Below, in pieces: positions 10,575-21,318 of a stretch of 64,000 nucleotides of DNA (positions within the stretch are counted from its first letter, which is position 1; every line of letters starts with the position of its first letter). The translations under genes were made by a program, and so were the position numbers. Location: positions 1,550,001 to 1,614,000 of the forward strand of contig NC_054391.1 in assembly GCF_001625195.1 (NCBI RefSeq), written 5' to 3'. This stretch comes from Drechmeria coniospora. Lineage: Eukaryota > Ascomycota > Sordariomycetes > Hypocreales > Ophiocordycipitaceae. The notes beneath the pieces were generated by a model. That model was given only the letters and a program-made list of their open reading frames with translations. It searched no databases and had not been told where the DNA came from.

Positions 10575-13500
10575 GAGTCCCAAGTGGCGGGAGCGGCCGT
10601 TTACGATTCCTTTTCTCTCTCCTTTGCCCATATCGCTAGCTGGCTTTTCTGTACGGCGTTTACGGCCCTTGATGACCAATTCTTTGTCCATTCTCGATAC
10701 CTTTTTTTCTTTTCTGCCTCGACATTCCCTGCCTTGTTGTAAACCATTGGAAGGTAGCGGAGGGGGAGGATGGGGCGCAACAGACTCGCGCGCGGCACCG
10801 GCGACCCGCGGCTTAAACTGAACCGACGACACGAATGCACAAAGAGGCATGGTTGATTGCGGAATGGCGCTTTGCTGTCGAATTGCGTGTGCTGCAAATA
10901 GCTTCTTTCCTTTCACCGTCATATCCTAGAGTGGCCCTCTCTGCATGCTCCCTCGTCGACTTGTGTTTTTGTCTGGCTCGCGCGTGCACGGCAAGTTGGC
11001 CGAATCGATATTGCTTCCGGTTGTTGTTGCATTTCTGCCTTGTCATTCATTTCCTGACGGCGAGCATGAGAGCGTGATGTCTCGAGAACAAGCGGAATAG
11101 AGAAAACGCAGCGGAGCGACTAGCGAGAGGGATGAGCGATGAGCAGCGGATGAGACGCTGTCACCGACACTCTTGCATGCATGGCACGCGTTTCACCACG
11201 GGCGACGCAACGGCACCGGATATCATTGTACGATAGTATCACTTGATTGAACTGACCACTGCTACTGTTATCACCTCCCCACGTGCAATCGTTCCGTCTC
11301 CGTGATAATAAGCATTCGCGGGTTCTGGAGGGCCGATGAACGTCGACAATGCTGACTGCATCACACGGCGCTTGCACCTTCCGGGTCCCCGCATCCCAGG
11401 AATGGCGTGCCCGTGCCAATCTAGATGTGTTCCTACATGGAGTCGATGATCGATTCGAATGCGCGCCCAGCCCGGTCGACCCTGACACGCCGTGCTTGGT
11501 GCTAGCAAACAGGAGAGCAAGCCAGGCGCCGTCGAGAACCCACGCTGAGCGGACGAGCACTGTACATGTAAGTAGGTGCTTATAGCGAACGGCCCGAGGC
11601 GGCGACCAGTCGCGATTCTTGCAAGGTGGGTAATCCGAGGTTGCAGAGCTGTCCAACCCGTTGGCATGCTCGGATGGAAATACGCACACGGGCACTTGGT
11701 AGTACAAATGAATCATTCATAGGTAAGGGACACTTTGGTACAACTAGGTGTCCTTGCATGTATGTAGCAGATGTGGGTGACGTTATTTCGCCAGTCCTAT
11801 TCGATGGTCTGGAAAACGAGTGCCCTCGAACTATTACATGTACTTGTGGTGTTTCTTGCACGGAGTACGGTATAACTACTGTACATGCAAGTGCTGAGTT
11901 ACGGAGTAAGTATGACCTGCGCTGTACTCAAGCACTGAACGTAGGAGTAGTTGTAAGAAGGTGTGCTGTAAGTACGTGTGCTTAGTGCTCATTGTGTTCC
12001 GCGTCAGGTTTCCTCGCTGCCCCGTTGCATTACTCCGTAATACCCCGTACGAAGTACGAAGTACTCCGTACTTAGGTTCGGGATACTGTGTTGGAGCTGT
12101 GTGGGGTCGTTCCCAGCGGAGGTAACTATGGACTGACCAGGGTCCCCAGGAGCGCCAAGCCCACTAAATAAGCCTAGGAGATCGGCACACCAAATGTATC
12201 TTGCCCCGCGGCTTTTAGCCGTGTACTGGCAAGTAGAGAATAACGGATATTGGTGCTCATGAGTGCAAGATCAGGATGTGGAGTACCCAATCAGTACTTA
12301 TTCGAAGCACTCTACAACACGCAAGGTGGCGTCGTCGCGTCCATGCGATAACGCCCCAGCGCAACACGGTGATCAAACGATGACGTTAAATGTGCGCTGG
12401 ATCGTAGCATATACTTACAGATATTGGGGTAACATTCGCTGGTACTCTGTGCCGAGTACGGAGTATCGTCACCGACGTCGTCTTCCGGTATTACCTGATC
12501 CTGGACGGACGACAGCCACACGCTGGGCGCACACTTTTCGCGAGATGGTGCTGGATCAATTGCGGTAGCTGGTTCAGGGTAGGTGATGACTGATGGCTCT
12601 GCAAGTTGCGTCCATGTACGGAGTAGGAGTACTCTGCACTTAAGTAAGTACTTACTCCGTACTTACTCCGTACTCCACACAGGGACAAGTACTTACTCCG
12701 TAAGTTGGGTGTACTCAAGTACACTGTAATACTCCGTAATACATGCGCATGGCTCGTTCGGTTTCCGAGCCATGATGGCCATGTGTAATACCATGTATTT
12801 TCCTCAAGTTCACGGACTATTGCAACTTGCGCTCAAAGATTATGTTCCCGATTACAATACATACTCTACAAGTAGTCGTACATGCAGTAGGTGCACATCT
12901 ATTCGTACAAGATAGCCAGGACCCAACATATCCCACCAGCTAGCTCTGAATAATGGGCCAAGTCGAATTGTCGGCAAATATCCTCAATGAGTGCATCGCG
13001 TACGCGCCGTGGCTCGATCAACTTCGTTGCCCCAAGCCGCGCCGGTAAGCGAGCGCTGTGGCGGAAAACGAGTCGAACACGATCAGCTACCTACCCGACC
13101 GACGATGTGAGGGTATTGGAGAGCATTCGATGCATTGTGTAGCCACAGCTGCTCCGTGTCTTAATAGCCCTGCAATGCTCATACTGCCGCAGTAAGCACA
13201 GCACCATGCGCTGGTGGAGTTGCTGTGCAGAAATGCTGGACACTTCACGAAGGTGCCTTGCCGTGCTCCGCCACTGTGGAGTGGATTCTCTGCGAGCACT
13301 CGATCACCGACATTAGTTGTACTGCAGATCGGAGGGCTCCTATAGCCAAGAACATGTACAGGTACGCCGTCGCGCGAGTCATCTCCCCCATGAGTGCGTA
13401 TCTGTACCCTTTAGTCACCTTCTTAGCCGTAATGCATGTACTGTACTTGCTTAAGTAAGTACACTTACGAACAAGGTACAACGAAAGCCGCCGACGGATC

Positions 13501-14259
13501 GAAGCAAGTACTGCGGAGGTACCTACCTAGTGCCTACCTGACGAGCCCGCTGTTACCTTGGCGGCTGCGCGAATCCTCCGGGGCTGAGCTGGCCGGCGTG
13601 ACTCCCTCCGGGGCGATGCATGGATTGCTCGTGGAGGGATAAATACATGTGCGTGTGCAAGTCATGCCCTCCCAGCTTCTGCTGAAGTCACCATCGCACA
13701 ACCACAACAAACCTCATCGTTCCTCTCGCCTCTCGCCTCTCGCCTCTCGCCTCCGACCCCTCTCGCCCTCGTCCCTCCTCTCATCTTCAAACACGGCAAA
13801 AGGCACGTCGGCACTGGTGACGTCAACGGTTGTGTCGCAGGAAACACGGTTTGCGCACACGCCAATCGGCTGTTTTCGTTGGTGGGTGAGTCGGTCCCTT
13901 GCTGGGGTGCTCGCGCCTGATACGGCGGTACCTGGCGAGTACTTGCCTCGAGCACTGCGCCCGTACTAGGATGTTCTAACCCACTATTAGACCATTACTA
14001 GGCTGCTAGCCTCGCATTCGTATTGCGAGGTCTGGTGCGGCGCACTGCGTCACGAGTGCCGTCTCGCTGCGCCTGTTCTTAGGCGTTCTCGCAAGAAAAG
14101 CATCCACATCTCCTACCGCTCCGCTAGCGACCAGCCCTTCCTCCTCCTTCCACCACCATCTCCATCCGATATTGTCAAGGTCGCGCATCGACGCGCAAAT
14201 CTACATCGCACGGCCGAATTGTCGATCGAGAGCAGAACCCTACCGAATCCTCGTCAACC
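10575..14259. other. Intergenic region with dense TACTCCGTA motif clusters
   Basis: 3.7 kb without a supported gene. A cluster of the 9-mer lies at 12617-12625, 12653-12661, 12664-12672, 12694-12702 and 12730-12738 (five in 122 bp), with further copies near 11904, 12031, 12061 and 12457. A CT-rich leader starts near 13720. Confidence 0.65.
13722..13749 (+). repeat. 7-bp microsatellite (CCTCTCG) x4
   Basis: Four exact 7-bp units inside a pyrimidine-rich tract about 500 bases before the start of the RCR-like gene; typical of fungal promoter or leader pyrimidine tracts. Confidence 0.8.
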
Positions 14260-14839
14260 ATGGCGCCCACCATCACCGAGCTCGCGAAGCGGTACTACTA
14301 CAACTGCGGCTACAACAGCGTATGCTACAGCAACCGCTGGTATGACTGGGGCCGTTGGGTCGTCGTCGGCGTCGTCATCTTCGTCATCTTCTTGGTCTTC
14401 CTCACCTGCAGGTAAGTCGTCATCGCTCGCCGCACATCCCGCCGCGACAGCCGGCTTCCCCCCGTGACGCGCCGCAGGAGCTGACGCTGGCCCCCTCCTC
14501 AGCTGCATCGCCCGCCGCCGCCGCCGCCGCGGCACCCAACCGATATACGGCACCGGCTGGATGGCCGGTGGCAAGCCTAGCGGGCAAGATGGCCAGCCGA
14601 TGAACGGGTACCAGTCGGGCTACAACCCTCAAGCCTACGGGCAACCCGGCCAGAACGCGGGCTTCGCCCCTCCACCGCCCGCGTACGGGAACCAGCAGCA
14701 TCCCCAATACACAGGCACGACCTTCAACCCCAATGATGGCTACTACGGCCAGCAGCAGTACGGTGTTCAGCAACCTGCCAGCGCCTACCAACCGGAGACG
14801 ACGTACGCACCCCCCACCGGCCCCCCGCCGGGCAAGTAA
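14260..14839 (+). CDS. RCR-family membrane protein (chitin deposition / Congo red resistance type)
   Basis: Exons 14260-14411 and 14503-14839 (GTAAGT donor, CCTCAG acceptor) give 162 residues; ATG in the context aaccATGg. A short N-terminal part with YYYNCGYNSVCYSNRWYDWG precedes one hydrophobic segment at about 33-50, followed at once by an Arg run (IARRRRRRG) and a Tyr/Gln/Pro/Gly-rich cytosolic tail. The tail has a PPxY motif (PPAY, residues 109-112). This order, with the Cys pair before the membrane helix, is that of yeast Rcr1/Rcr2, which act in sorting of plasma-membrane proteins and chitin deposition, with the PPxY binding the Rsp5/NEDD4 ubiquitin ligase. The function here is inferred from that family. 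The length is somewhat shorter than Rcr1. Confidence 0.85.
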
Positions 14840-15072
14840 CGGCCAGACGGGATACCAGACTCGCGATGTGGCCGATGGACGAGGTTCGCCGGCATCATGC
14901 CGAGCGATGGGCAACGCTGCACTGGCCGCGTACCCGAGGGCATCTAGGCTGTCATGGTGTTGACGGACGGGCCTCCATCCTACTTCTTTCTTTCGTTTCC
15001 ATCCCCTCTTTTCGATGCGTGATTTCTTGGCGATCAATGGACTGGCTTTCCCTGGTGCCGATGGGACGATAC

Positions 15073-15108
15073 CAGGACGAGCAGGACGAGCAGGATGAGC
15101 AGGACGAG
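15073..15108 (+). repeat. 9-bp tandem repeat (CAGGACGAG) x4
   Basis: Four 9-bp units with one base change in the third copy, about 230 bases after the stop of the RCR-like gene. If translated in one frame it would give a Gln/Asp/Glu repeat, but no supported gene covers it. Confidence 0.85.
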
Positions 15109-15540
15109 CGGGCCGAGGCGGACACTACCCAGTGGCTACTGGCTGTGATTGTATGTGTATGCCTTTACCTTGTGACATCCTTCACACTAGAAGTTCATAT
15201 GAAGTGACGGCGGACCATCCCTTCAACGGTGGATATGAATTCACAGGCACTGACGGGGCATGTGAGACGTCGCATGAATGGGTCATGTGCTTGGAAGGGC
15301 TTGGAGGGGCACAGGACGTTTCACAACCGCACGAGCTCCTTCGCGCCGGGCGTGTTGGTCGACGGGACACCGAGGACGCGAAGAAGTTGCCGAGGGACAG
15401 CGAACGCTTGCTTCAGATGGAGCATTTGGCGTTGGCCACGGGTGCTTGATATGCCAATTCTTGCACGAGCGCTGTAGCGATTATGAATATACGACATTTG
15501 CACTCCTACGATCGGACGCGAGCGGTATCTGTACCTGTAC

Positions 15541-15577
15541 TCGGACTCGAACTCGGACTCGGACTCGGACTCGGACC
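15541..15577 (+). repeat. Hexamer repeat (CTCGGA-type) x6
   Basis: Six near-perfect units of a TCGGAC/CTCGGA hexamer in non-coding sequence; one unit carries CTCGAA instead. Confidence 0.8.
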
Positions 15578-16294
15578 CGGCCCTGAAATCGGGCCTGGGC
15601 TCGTACTTGCACGTTGCAGGCTGCGTCATGACGGTCGGCAGCCCGCTTGCTCCCTGTGGTTTTCTGCTGGCACATGGACTTGGGGGCGTGATGAGGGACC
15701 ATGGAAGGGGTCAACTTGTGCCTTTGCGTGGCGAGTGATACTGACGATGGATTGGCCGCAAAGCATGAGGAGCTTGCTTGTGTCGGGCATTCTACTTGGC
15801 TGAGTCGGGTGGCATGCGTCATCCGGGTCTCATCCCTGCCGTCTCCTGCATCAATCCCCAAAGCAGACGGACGGGTGCTGAAGACAGCAAGGGCTATGTA
15901 TGCATGGAGTGCAGTATCCGCTTCGCCGCATCGCGACCTGGCCCAAAACAAGCACAGACGTGTAAGCACAAACTCGTGCACGGCAAGTACAGCATACTGA
16001 GTAATTCGTAGAGGCGTTTGCGGGAGTTTACGGAGTAGGCCCGGGGAGATGGCTGGTGAACGACAAATACTTGTAATTACTGGTGCACAAGAACTTCCCG
16101 CGCCCAGCCACCAAGGTACATGCATGTACTGTAAATACAGGGCACAATAGGTTAGTAGGGACCTACCTATGGAAAACCATGAGCGAGTATTACTTGTTCT
16201 GCGTACTACTAGTATACTGTACGGAGTAGTGTATACCTACCTAGTACTAGGTAGTTAGTTGTACATACAACGACGGAGTACTACTAGTAGTATG

Positions 16295-16360
16295 GTTGTA
16301 CATCCAACTACTAGTATAGTTGTACATCCAACTACTAGTATAGTTGTACATCCAACTAAT
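16295..16360 (+). repeat. 24-bp minisatellite, about 2.8 copies
   Basis: Units begin at 16295, 16319 and 16343 and read GTTGTACATCCAACTACTAG then TATA; the third copy is cut short. Each unit contains a short inverted repeat (GTTGTACATCCAAC), so single strands could fold. It lies in motif-rich intergenic DNA. Confidence 0.88.
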
Positions 16361-17782
16361 ACTTTTTGTTGGATTTGGGTCCTTGCACCGTATTCTCAAC
16401 CACGTCGCCATGCAGTGTTCACGTTCAGCACGCACCGAGTGAAATGAGAGTGTATCGCGGTCAAACTGTAATGAGTAGGGACGAATGGAGATTTGTCCAG
16501 TACGTATTGCTGGGAGATGATTTGTTCCAAGTACGGAGTACCTTACGAGAGATGCACTTCACCGTCCGTGCGACTTACTGTTCCTGTTCCTGTTCCTGCC
16601 GCCGTCTTGTCCCTTTCCTTTCATAGTAGTCCGACCTGTACGAACATACCCAGAGCACACTCCGTTTGCTTGTATTATTACATACTCGACCACCGTCAGT
16701 ACCACCCCCCATCAACCGCCTCCGCCCCTCCCGGCTCCCCTCCCCTCACTCTGCCGGTCATCACCTCTGTTCCTCTCCGCTGCCCCCCCCCCTCCCACCA
16801 GACTTGTCGTCTCTAGTTGAGCGTGCACCGCGCGGATCCGCGAGGCAGTGATACTTCCCTTCTCTCACCCCCCCACCCCCCCGGATCGCACCCCTCCCGC
16901 AGCAGGCACTCTCCACCCTGGTTGGCACGCGAGCGCTAACCGCTTTCGCCCGGCGGCTTGCTCTTCGCAGTTAAACGTCATCAACTTCGCGTCCTTCGCG
17001 TCGGCGTGAACCGACCGCTGCGCCAATTGCACGCCTTTCGTACAGCCACCTCGTTTGCGAAACGCCGTCCAATCGCGGAACTTCGGGCGCCGGCCCCTTC
17101 GTGGCTTCTTTGTTGGCCAATTTATCACCCTACCGGTTACAGCGACACCTCGGCCGTCAGGGGAAGCCATACCTGCGGACGCACGCCGAGACAAGTTCAT
17201 GCCCTTCCCTCACCACGCAACGGAGTGCTGTACTTCCATGTACCCATAACTCCGTACTCCGTACTTCGTATTCGTACTCCGTTCGGAGTACAGAGTACTC
17301 CTATCTGCATTATTTTGTGCCAACCTTACTTTCGTGCCTGTCTACATATTTCCTCTCACATTCTTTCCCAAGCACGTCACGAATACGACGACGACGACGG
17401 CTGGACGACGTCTTCTTCGGCAACAACCCACCCGCGTCTTTCGCTTCAACCGTCCGTCATCTTTCTTTCTTGCTTGCTCCCGCTTGGACGCACTCGCCCA
17501 CGTTTTCGATTTTTCCCCTCACCCTTCATTTCCGCCTTCGCCTTCCGCTCCCGAAAGTCAGCCGACGGCCTTTGTTGCCTCGCAATCTCACCAATCTCAC
17601 GTGCACACCCTTGGCACAACTGTTCCTCCCACCGACCTCGTTGCATCGGACGGCCGTCACTGTGATATACGCTTCATGGCAGCCGAAGAACAGGTCGTTC
17701 AGTCGCCCGAAAGCACTTCACGCGCCCGACCAGGGCAGCATTCAAGCATCGCCTGAGGCCGCTGCCTCGCACCGTCGCCAAA

Positions 17783-19246
17783 ATGCCTCATGTGGATGTC
17801 GCCATGGCCAGGAGCCTTCGTGGCGGGGTTCTGGAGCAACTGACCGGCGTTCTAGTCAGGAGCACCGCCTCGGCAATCCGCAGCAGGGACATCATCTCGG
17901 ATGCCCAAGGCAAAGTGTCCAACGTCAAGACGGCCTTCTCCAGCTGGGACAACTGCATGAACAGCTCGTACTGCAAATGGCCCGTCATCGCCTCCATGGC
18001 CGTCGGTGGCCTCATCATATTTGCCGTTGTTTGGTGCATTATTCGCTGCTGCTGCTGCGGTCGCCCGTGCTGCTGCAGCTGCTTCCAATGCCTCAAATGC
18101 TGCGGCAACTGCTGCGGTTGCTGCGACCCCCCCGGGGGTGCCAAGCGTCGCAAGTATCTCGACGAACCCTATATCCCTCCGCACCACGGCTACGAGGAAC
18201 AAGCGCCCATGAAAGCTCCGACGGCCAGGAATCCCGCTGCCGAACCTCCCCAATACGCCGAGTTCGAAGTTCCCAAGAAAGGCGGCGAAGACTCTCTGCC
18301 CCACATGCCCAGCTGGGAGACGGCTGGCTCCAAGAAGGTGCTGCTGGAGGAGGATATGGAGATGAATCAGCTCAACAAGTCGCAGGCGCCCAGTCCCGCG
18401 CAGAGCGCCCTGCCTTCCCCCTCGCCTGCTCCTACGGCTTCGGCAGCCAATAGCCCCTATGCTCTCCCCCGTGCCGGCCCGAACGGCTACTTCCCCAACC
18501 AGAGCCAGCAAGCCTTGCTTTCGACCCACAACCAGCCGCCAGACCCTCGGGGTCATCCTCGAGATCACCCGGTGGCCAATGGCAGGTACAACGCCGACCG
18601 CGAGTCCGTCGGCTTCGGCCTCGATGAACCCTACGACCAGCCCGGTGCCCTTGGAGGAGCGCCTAATCAGACAGGCAGCCCCATGAGTGCCCATCCGAAC
18701 CAACCATACCCGCCCCCGGCCTTCGCGTCCATGGCGCAGGGACGGCAGTCGCCCGGCCAGGCCCGAAACGTCCCCCACCAGAACCCAAGCATGCCTGATG
18801 GCTACGGCATGAGGCGGCAGGGAACCGGTGAAAGTGCGAACCGGCCAATGAACGGCCCGATGCATCAGCCGAGGAACATGCCGGATCCACGGCGAGCACC
18901 TGGTCCTCGAGGCGGCCAGCCGTTCGCCCAGCGTATGGAATCTTCACCCGCACCTCGCGGGCGAGGCTACGACCAGCCAGGCTGGGGGACACCCCAAGAG
19001 CAAGGCAGCAGAAATTGCTCACCAGCCTCCAACCAGCCTTTCCTCCCCCAGAACCAGCGGAATGCGTACTCGCCTCCTCAGTCGCCGATTAAGAACAACG
19101 CCGGTTTCGATTTCACTTCTGGCTTTGCTCGTCCCTCGCCTCCCGCAAGCTCAGCCGGGTACCCAGCCTCGGGCACCCAGTCACCCGCACCTGAGGCCTA
19201 TCCGGGCTACCGGCCGTATCAGCCTGTGCCCACTCGCGAGGGCTGA
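17783..19246 (+). CDS. Single-pass membrane protein with a Cys run (fibroin-3-like family)
   Basis: Intronless, 487 residues. Residues 1-65 are soluble and contain SSWDNCMNSSYCKWPVI; one membrane helix spans about 66-87; then comes a striking run of 16 cysteines between residues 85 and 114. Cys clusters next to a membrane helix are typical palmitoylation sites; that is inference here. The remaining ~370 residues are Pro/Gln/Ser/Gly-rich and disordered, with YLDEPYIPPHHGYEEQAPM soon after the Cys run. Similar proteins in Hypocreales genomes are often labelled 'fibroin-3 related' because of composition, with no shown silk role. I infer a plasma-membrane-associated scaffold; the actual function is unknown. 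A CT-rich leader precedes it. Confidence 0.85.
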   Translation: MPHVDVAMARSLRGGVLEQLTGVLVRSTASAIRSRDIISDAQGKVSNVKTAFSSWDNCMNSSYCKWPVIASMAVGGLIIFAVVWCIIRCCCCGRPCCCSCFQCLKCCGNCCGCCDPPGGAKRRKYLDEPYIPPHHGYEEQAPMKAPTARNPAAEPPQYAEFEVPKKGGEDSLPHMPSWETAGSKKVLLEEDMEMNQLNKSQAPSPAQSALPSPSPAPTASAANSPYALPRAGPNGYFPNQSQQALLSTHNQPPDPRGHPRDHPVANGRYNADRESVGFGLDEPYDQPGALGGAPNQTGSPMSAHPNQPYPPPAFASMAQGRQSPGQARNVPHQNPSMPDGYGMRRQGTGESANRPMNGPMHQPRNMPDPRRAPGPRGGQPFAQRMESSPAPRGRGYDQPGWGTPQEQGSRNCSPASNQPFLPQNQRNAYSPPQSPIKNNAGFDFTSGFARPSPPASSAGYPASGTQSPAPEAYPGYRPYQPVPTREG

Positions 19247-20118
19247 GTCTGGACTGTCCAGCTTTGCATGGCGTTTGTTGTGTCTCGTATTCACGACCAG
19301 CATTTGCACCTGGCGTTTAAGGAGGATTCTGAGAAGCTTGTAACGGGCTGTTCATGGCCTGTTGATGGCAAGCTGCAATAATACCAGGGCTCGTACGATC
19401 TCCTTGGGGGTTTTAGTTTTTCTAGCAGCCAGTTATTTTCCTACCGGCCATGAATTTGTTTTCAGCGTACAGCAGCGAGATGGCATTGTGGGATACGTAA
19501 CATCTGCGTGTACATTTATTCGTTGTATTCATTTCATGTATCATATCATTGCTTGGAAATCGGGTGGCTTCTGTGGCTAGGATATAGTCAATTTATTCCC
19601 TAACGGATGGCCTTTTTCTCCCTCCATCTGATCTGATACGAAGTCTACGAAGTCCCTTCTGCTTGCGTCTCCCCTCACCACAGCCGCCGGCAACGAGCGC
19701 CGATGCAAGCGCAAGAGAAGGCTGCGTCTGCTACAGCGGCGACATGTCCAGCTTTTGTTATTCCAGATTGCTCCTGGAAGCACCTTGAAACAGGTAATCA
19801 AAAATCGTGTGGATTTTGCCAGCAAGCACTAGTATTGGCCGTTCCCGCTCTCACCCCAGACAATCGCCAGACGCCATGTATCCATGAAAGATGGCAACGG
19901 AGCATGAGTCCGTTGGCCGTTTGAAACCCCCTCCAAAGCCCTGCCCCCCGCGTGTGCACCGGCAATGTGCAACCAAGTACGTACAAGAAATGCTCGCCTC
20001 GGTCAAGAGCGCTACGTGTATAAAAAAAAAAAGGACAACTTGGCCAATATGTAGGATGGTGAGAAAAAGCACACACGTGAAGAGCCGGGTGTGAAGTTGA
20101 CAACCCTCTCCAAGCAGC
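19247..20118. other. Convergent 3' region between the fibroin-like and STIMATE-type genes
   Basis: About 870 bases between two genes that end toward each other. No gene is seen. An 11-base A run lies near 20021-20032. Presumably it holds both 3' untranslated regions. Confidence 0.6.
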
Positions 20119-21318
20119 TCATTCCTTGGGGAACAGTTCAGATGGGACTTTGGTTCGAGTTACACGGCGGCTGGAGCTGCTGCCGACGACCGTGGGTAAG
20201 TCGCCGTCGACATCCGGGTCGTATTCTCCCTCGGGGGCGTCGGCAGGAAGACGGCCCGGATGTTTCACAGCATCCGCTTCGTCGTCGACGCCGTCGTCAT
20301 CGTCGTCCGTCTCGGCATCATGGCCGCGGAGGCTCGTGCTCTCGCCGTACGCCCGTGTCTCGTCGGGGTCCTCGGATGGCAAGCGATCATGATGAAGGTC
20401 CCGACCTTTGATGAAGGAGTCGATGATGTAGTACTGCATTGCGTTCATGATCAAGGGAAAGATCATCATGACAAAGGCAATCTGCACCTGCTCGTTGCCC
20501 TCTGTCCACCCGAGGGCCCAGTCGCCGACCTTGGAAATCCAGGGCATGAGGATGAAGATGATGAGAACGCAGAGCTTCATGCCGAAGAGGCCGCAGAAGT
20601 AGATGATGGACTGCTTGAGCCACCAGACGGCGTTGGGTGGGCTGCCGTAATAACCGGACTTGACAGACTCGGCTGGTCTGCCAAAGGGTGTAAACTCTAC
20701 AAGACCAGTTATGATGCGGAGCAGGACGATGAGGATAGGGATGCCCAGGGTGGTCTGGCAGGTAGGAATGTGCTCTCGTTAGCGACGACCGTCGAGCGGC
20801 GCGGGAAGGGAATGAGGGACCAAACGCACATCGATTGCCAGGTTAAGGAGGTAGAATGAGCAGGGATTCGGTTTATAGGACTCGTCGTTCCCGGCCATGC
20901 GCCGCTCGGGAACGCCGGTGGGCTCCAGCTTGATGGAGAAGCGACCGCTGGTGAGCATGGACATGAAGATGTTGGCAATGTGAACCAGCACGGAACCAAA
21001 GACTTGCTTCGAGGCGTCGAAGAACCAGATCTTGACGGGCCGCTGCGGCCTCTCGCGCCAACGCTTGAAGACGAGGGAGAGGAGAGCAAGCGCTCCGAGA
21101 GCGGCCTGGACGAGCAGGGCGAAGGAGCCGAGTAACCGACACTCGCCTGGCGGACCTTGCTTCTCGGGGCCGTCAGGCGACGGGGGCGCGGTGGCGACGG
21201 CGGTGGCGACGGCAGTGGCGACGGTGGCCATGCCCGTCTCCAAGATGGCGCTGGAGATGGTGGCCGAGACGCCTGAGGAAGAAGCGACTGCCATGGTCGA
21301 GTAAGTAGCGGCTGTCAT
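20119..21318 (-). CDS. STIMATE/TMEM110-like multispanning membrane protein (YPL162C type)
   Basis: Two exons on the minus strand, 21318-20830 and 20754-20119, joined over a 75-bp intron (GTGCGT donor, CTGCCAG acceptor); 374 residues. The core reads CRLLGSFALLVQAALG, KRWRERPQRPVKIWFFDASK, then NPCSFYLLNLAID joined to TTLGIPILIVLLR, and WWLKQSIIYFCGLFGMKL, then FPLIMNAMQYYIIDSFIKGR. This is the pattern of the STIMATE family: several hydrophobic helices, with the conserved FFD and Asn-rich turn. In animals it acts at ER-plasma membrane contacts on STIM1; the yeast homologue is vacuolar and uncharacterised, so the fungal role is open. The C-tail is acidic (Asp run). Three start codons are possible (21366, 21318, 21291); I chose 21318 for its ACCATG context, but the one at 21291 also has ACCATGG. 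Confidence 0.92.

Larger units (their letters stand above)
14840..17782. other. Intergenic region with several short tandem repeats
   Basis: No supported gene. It contains a 9-bp repeat (15073-15108), a hexamer repeat (15541-15577), a 24-bp repeat (16295-16360), motif copies TACTCCGTA/TACGGAGTA around 16215, 16273, 16533 and 17250-17280, and C-rich or CT-rich tracts at 16690-16880. The last ~500 bases look like a long leader of the gene at 17783. Confidence 0.6.

Noticed and set aside
17101..18453. 450-codon frame on the plus strand overlapping the fibroin-like gene
   Set aside because: Runs out of phase through the leader and the real coding exon; the Arg/Ser/His-rich composition is that of a shifted GC-rich frame.
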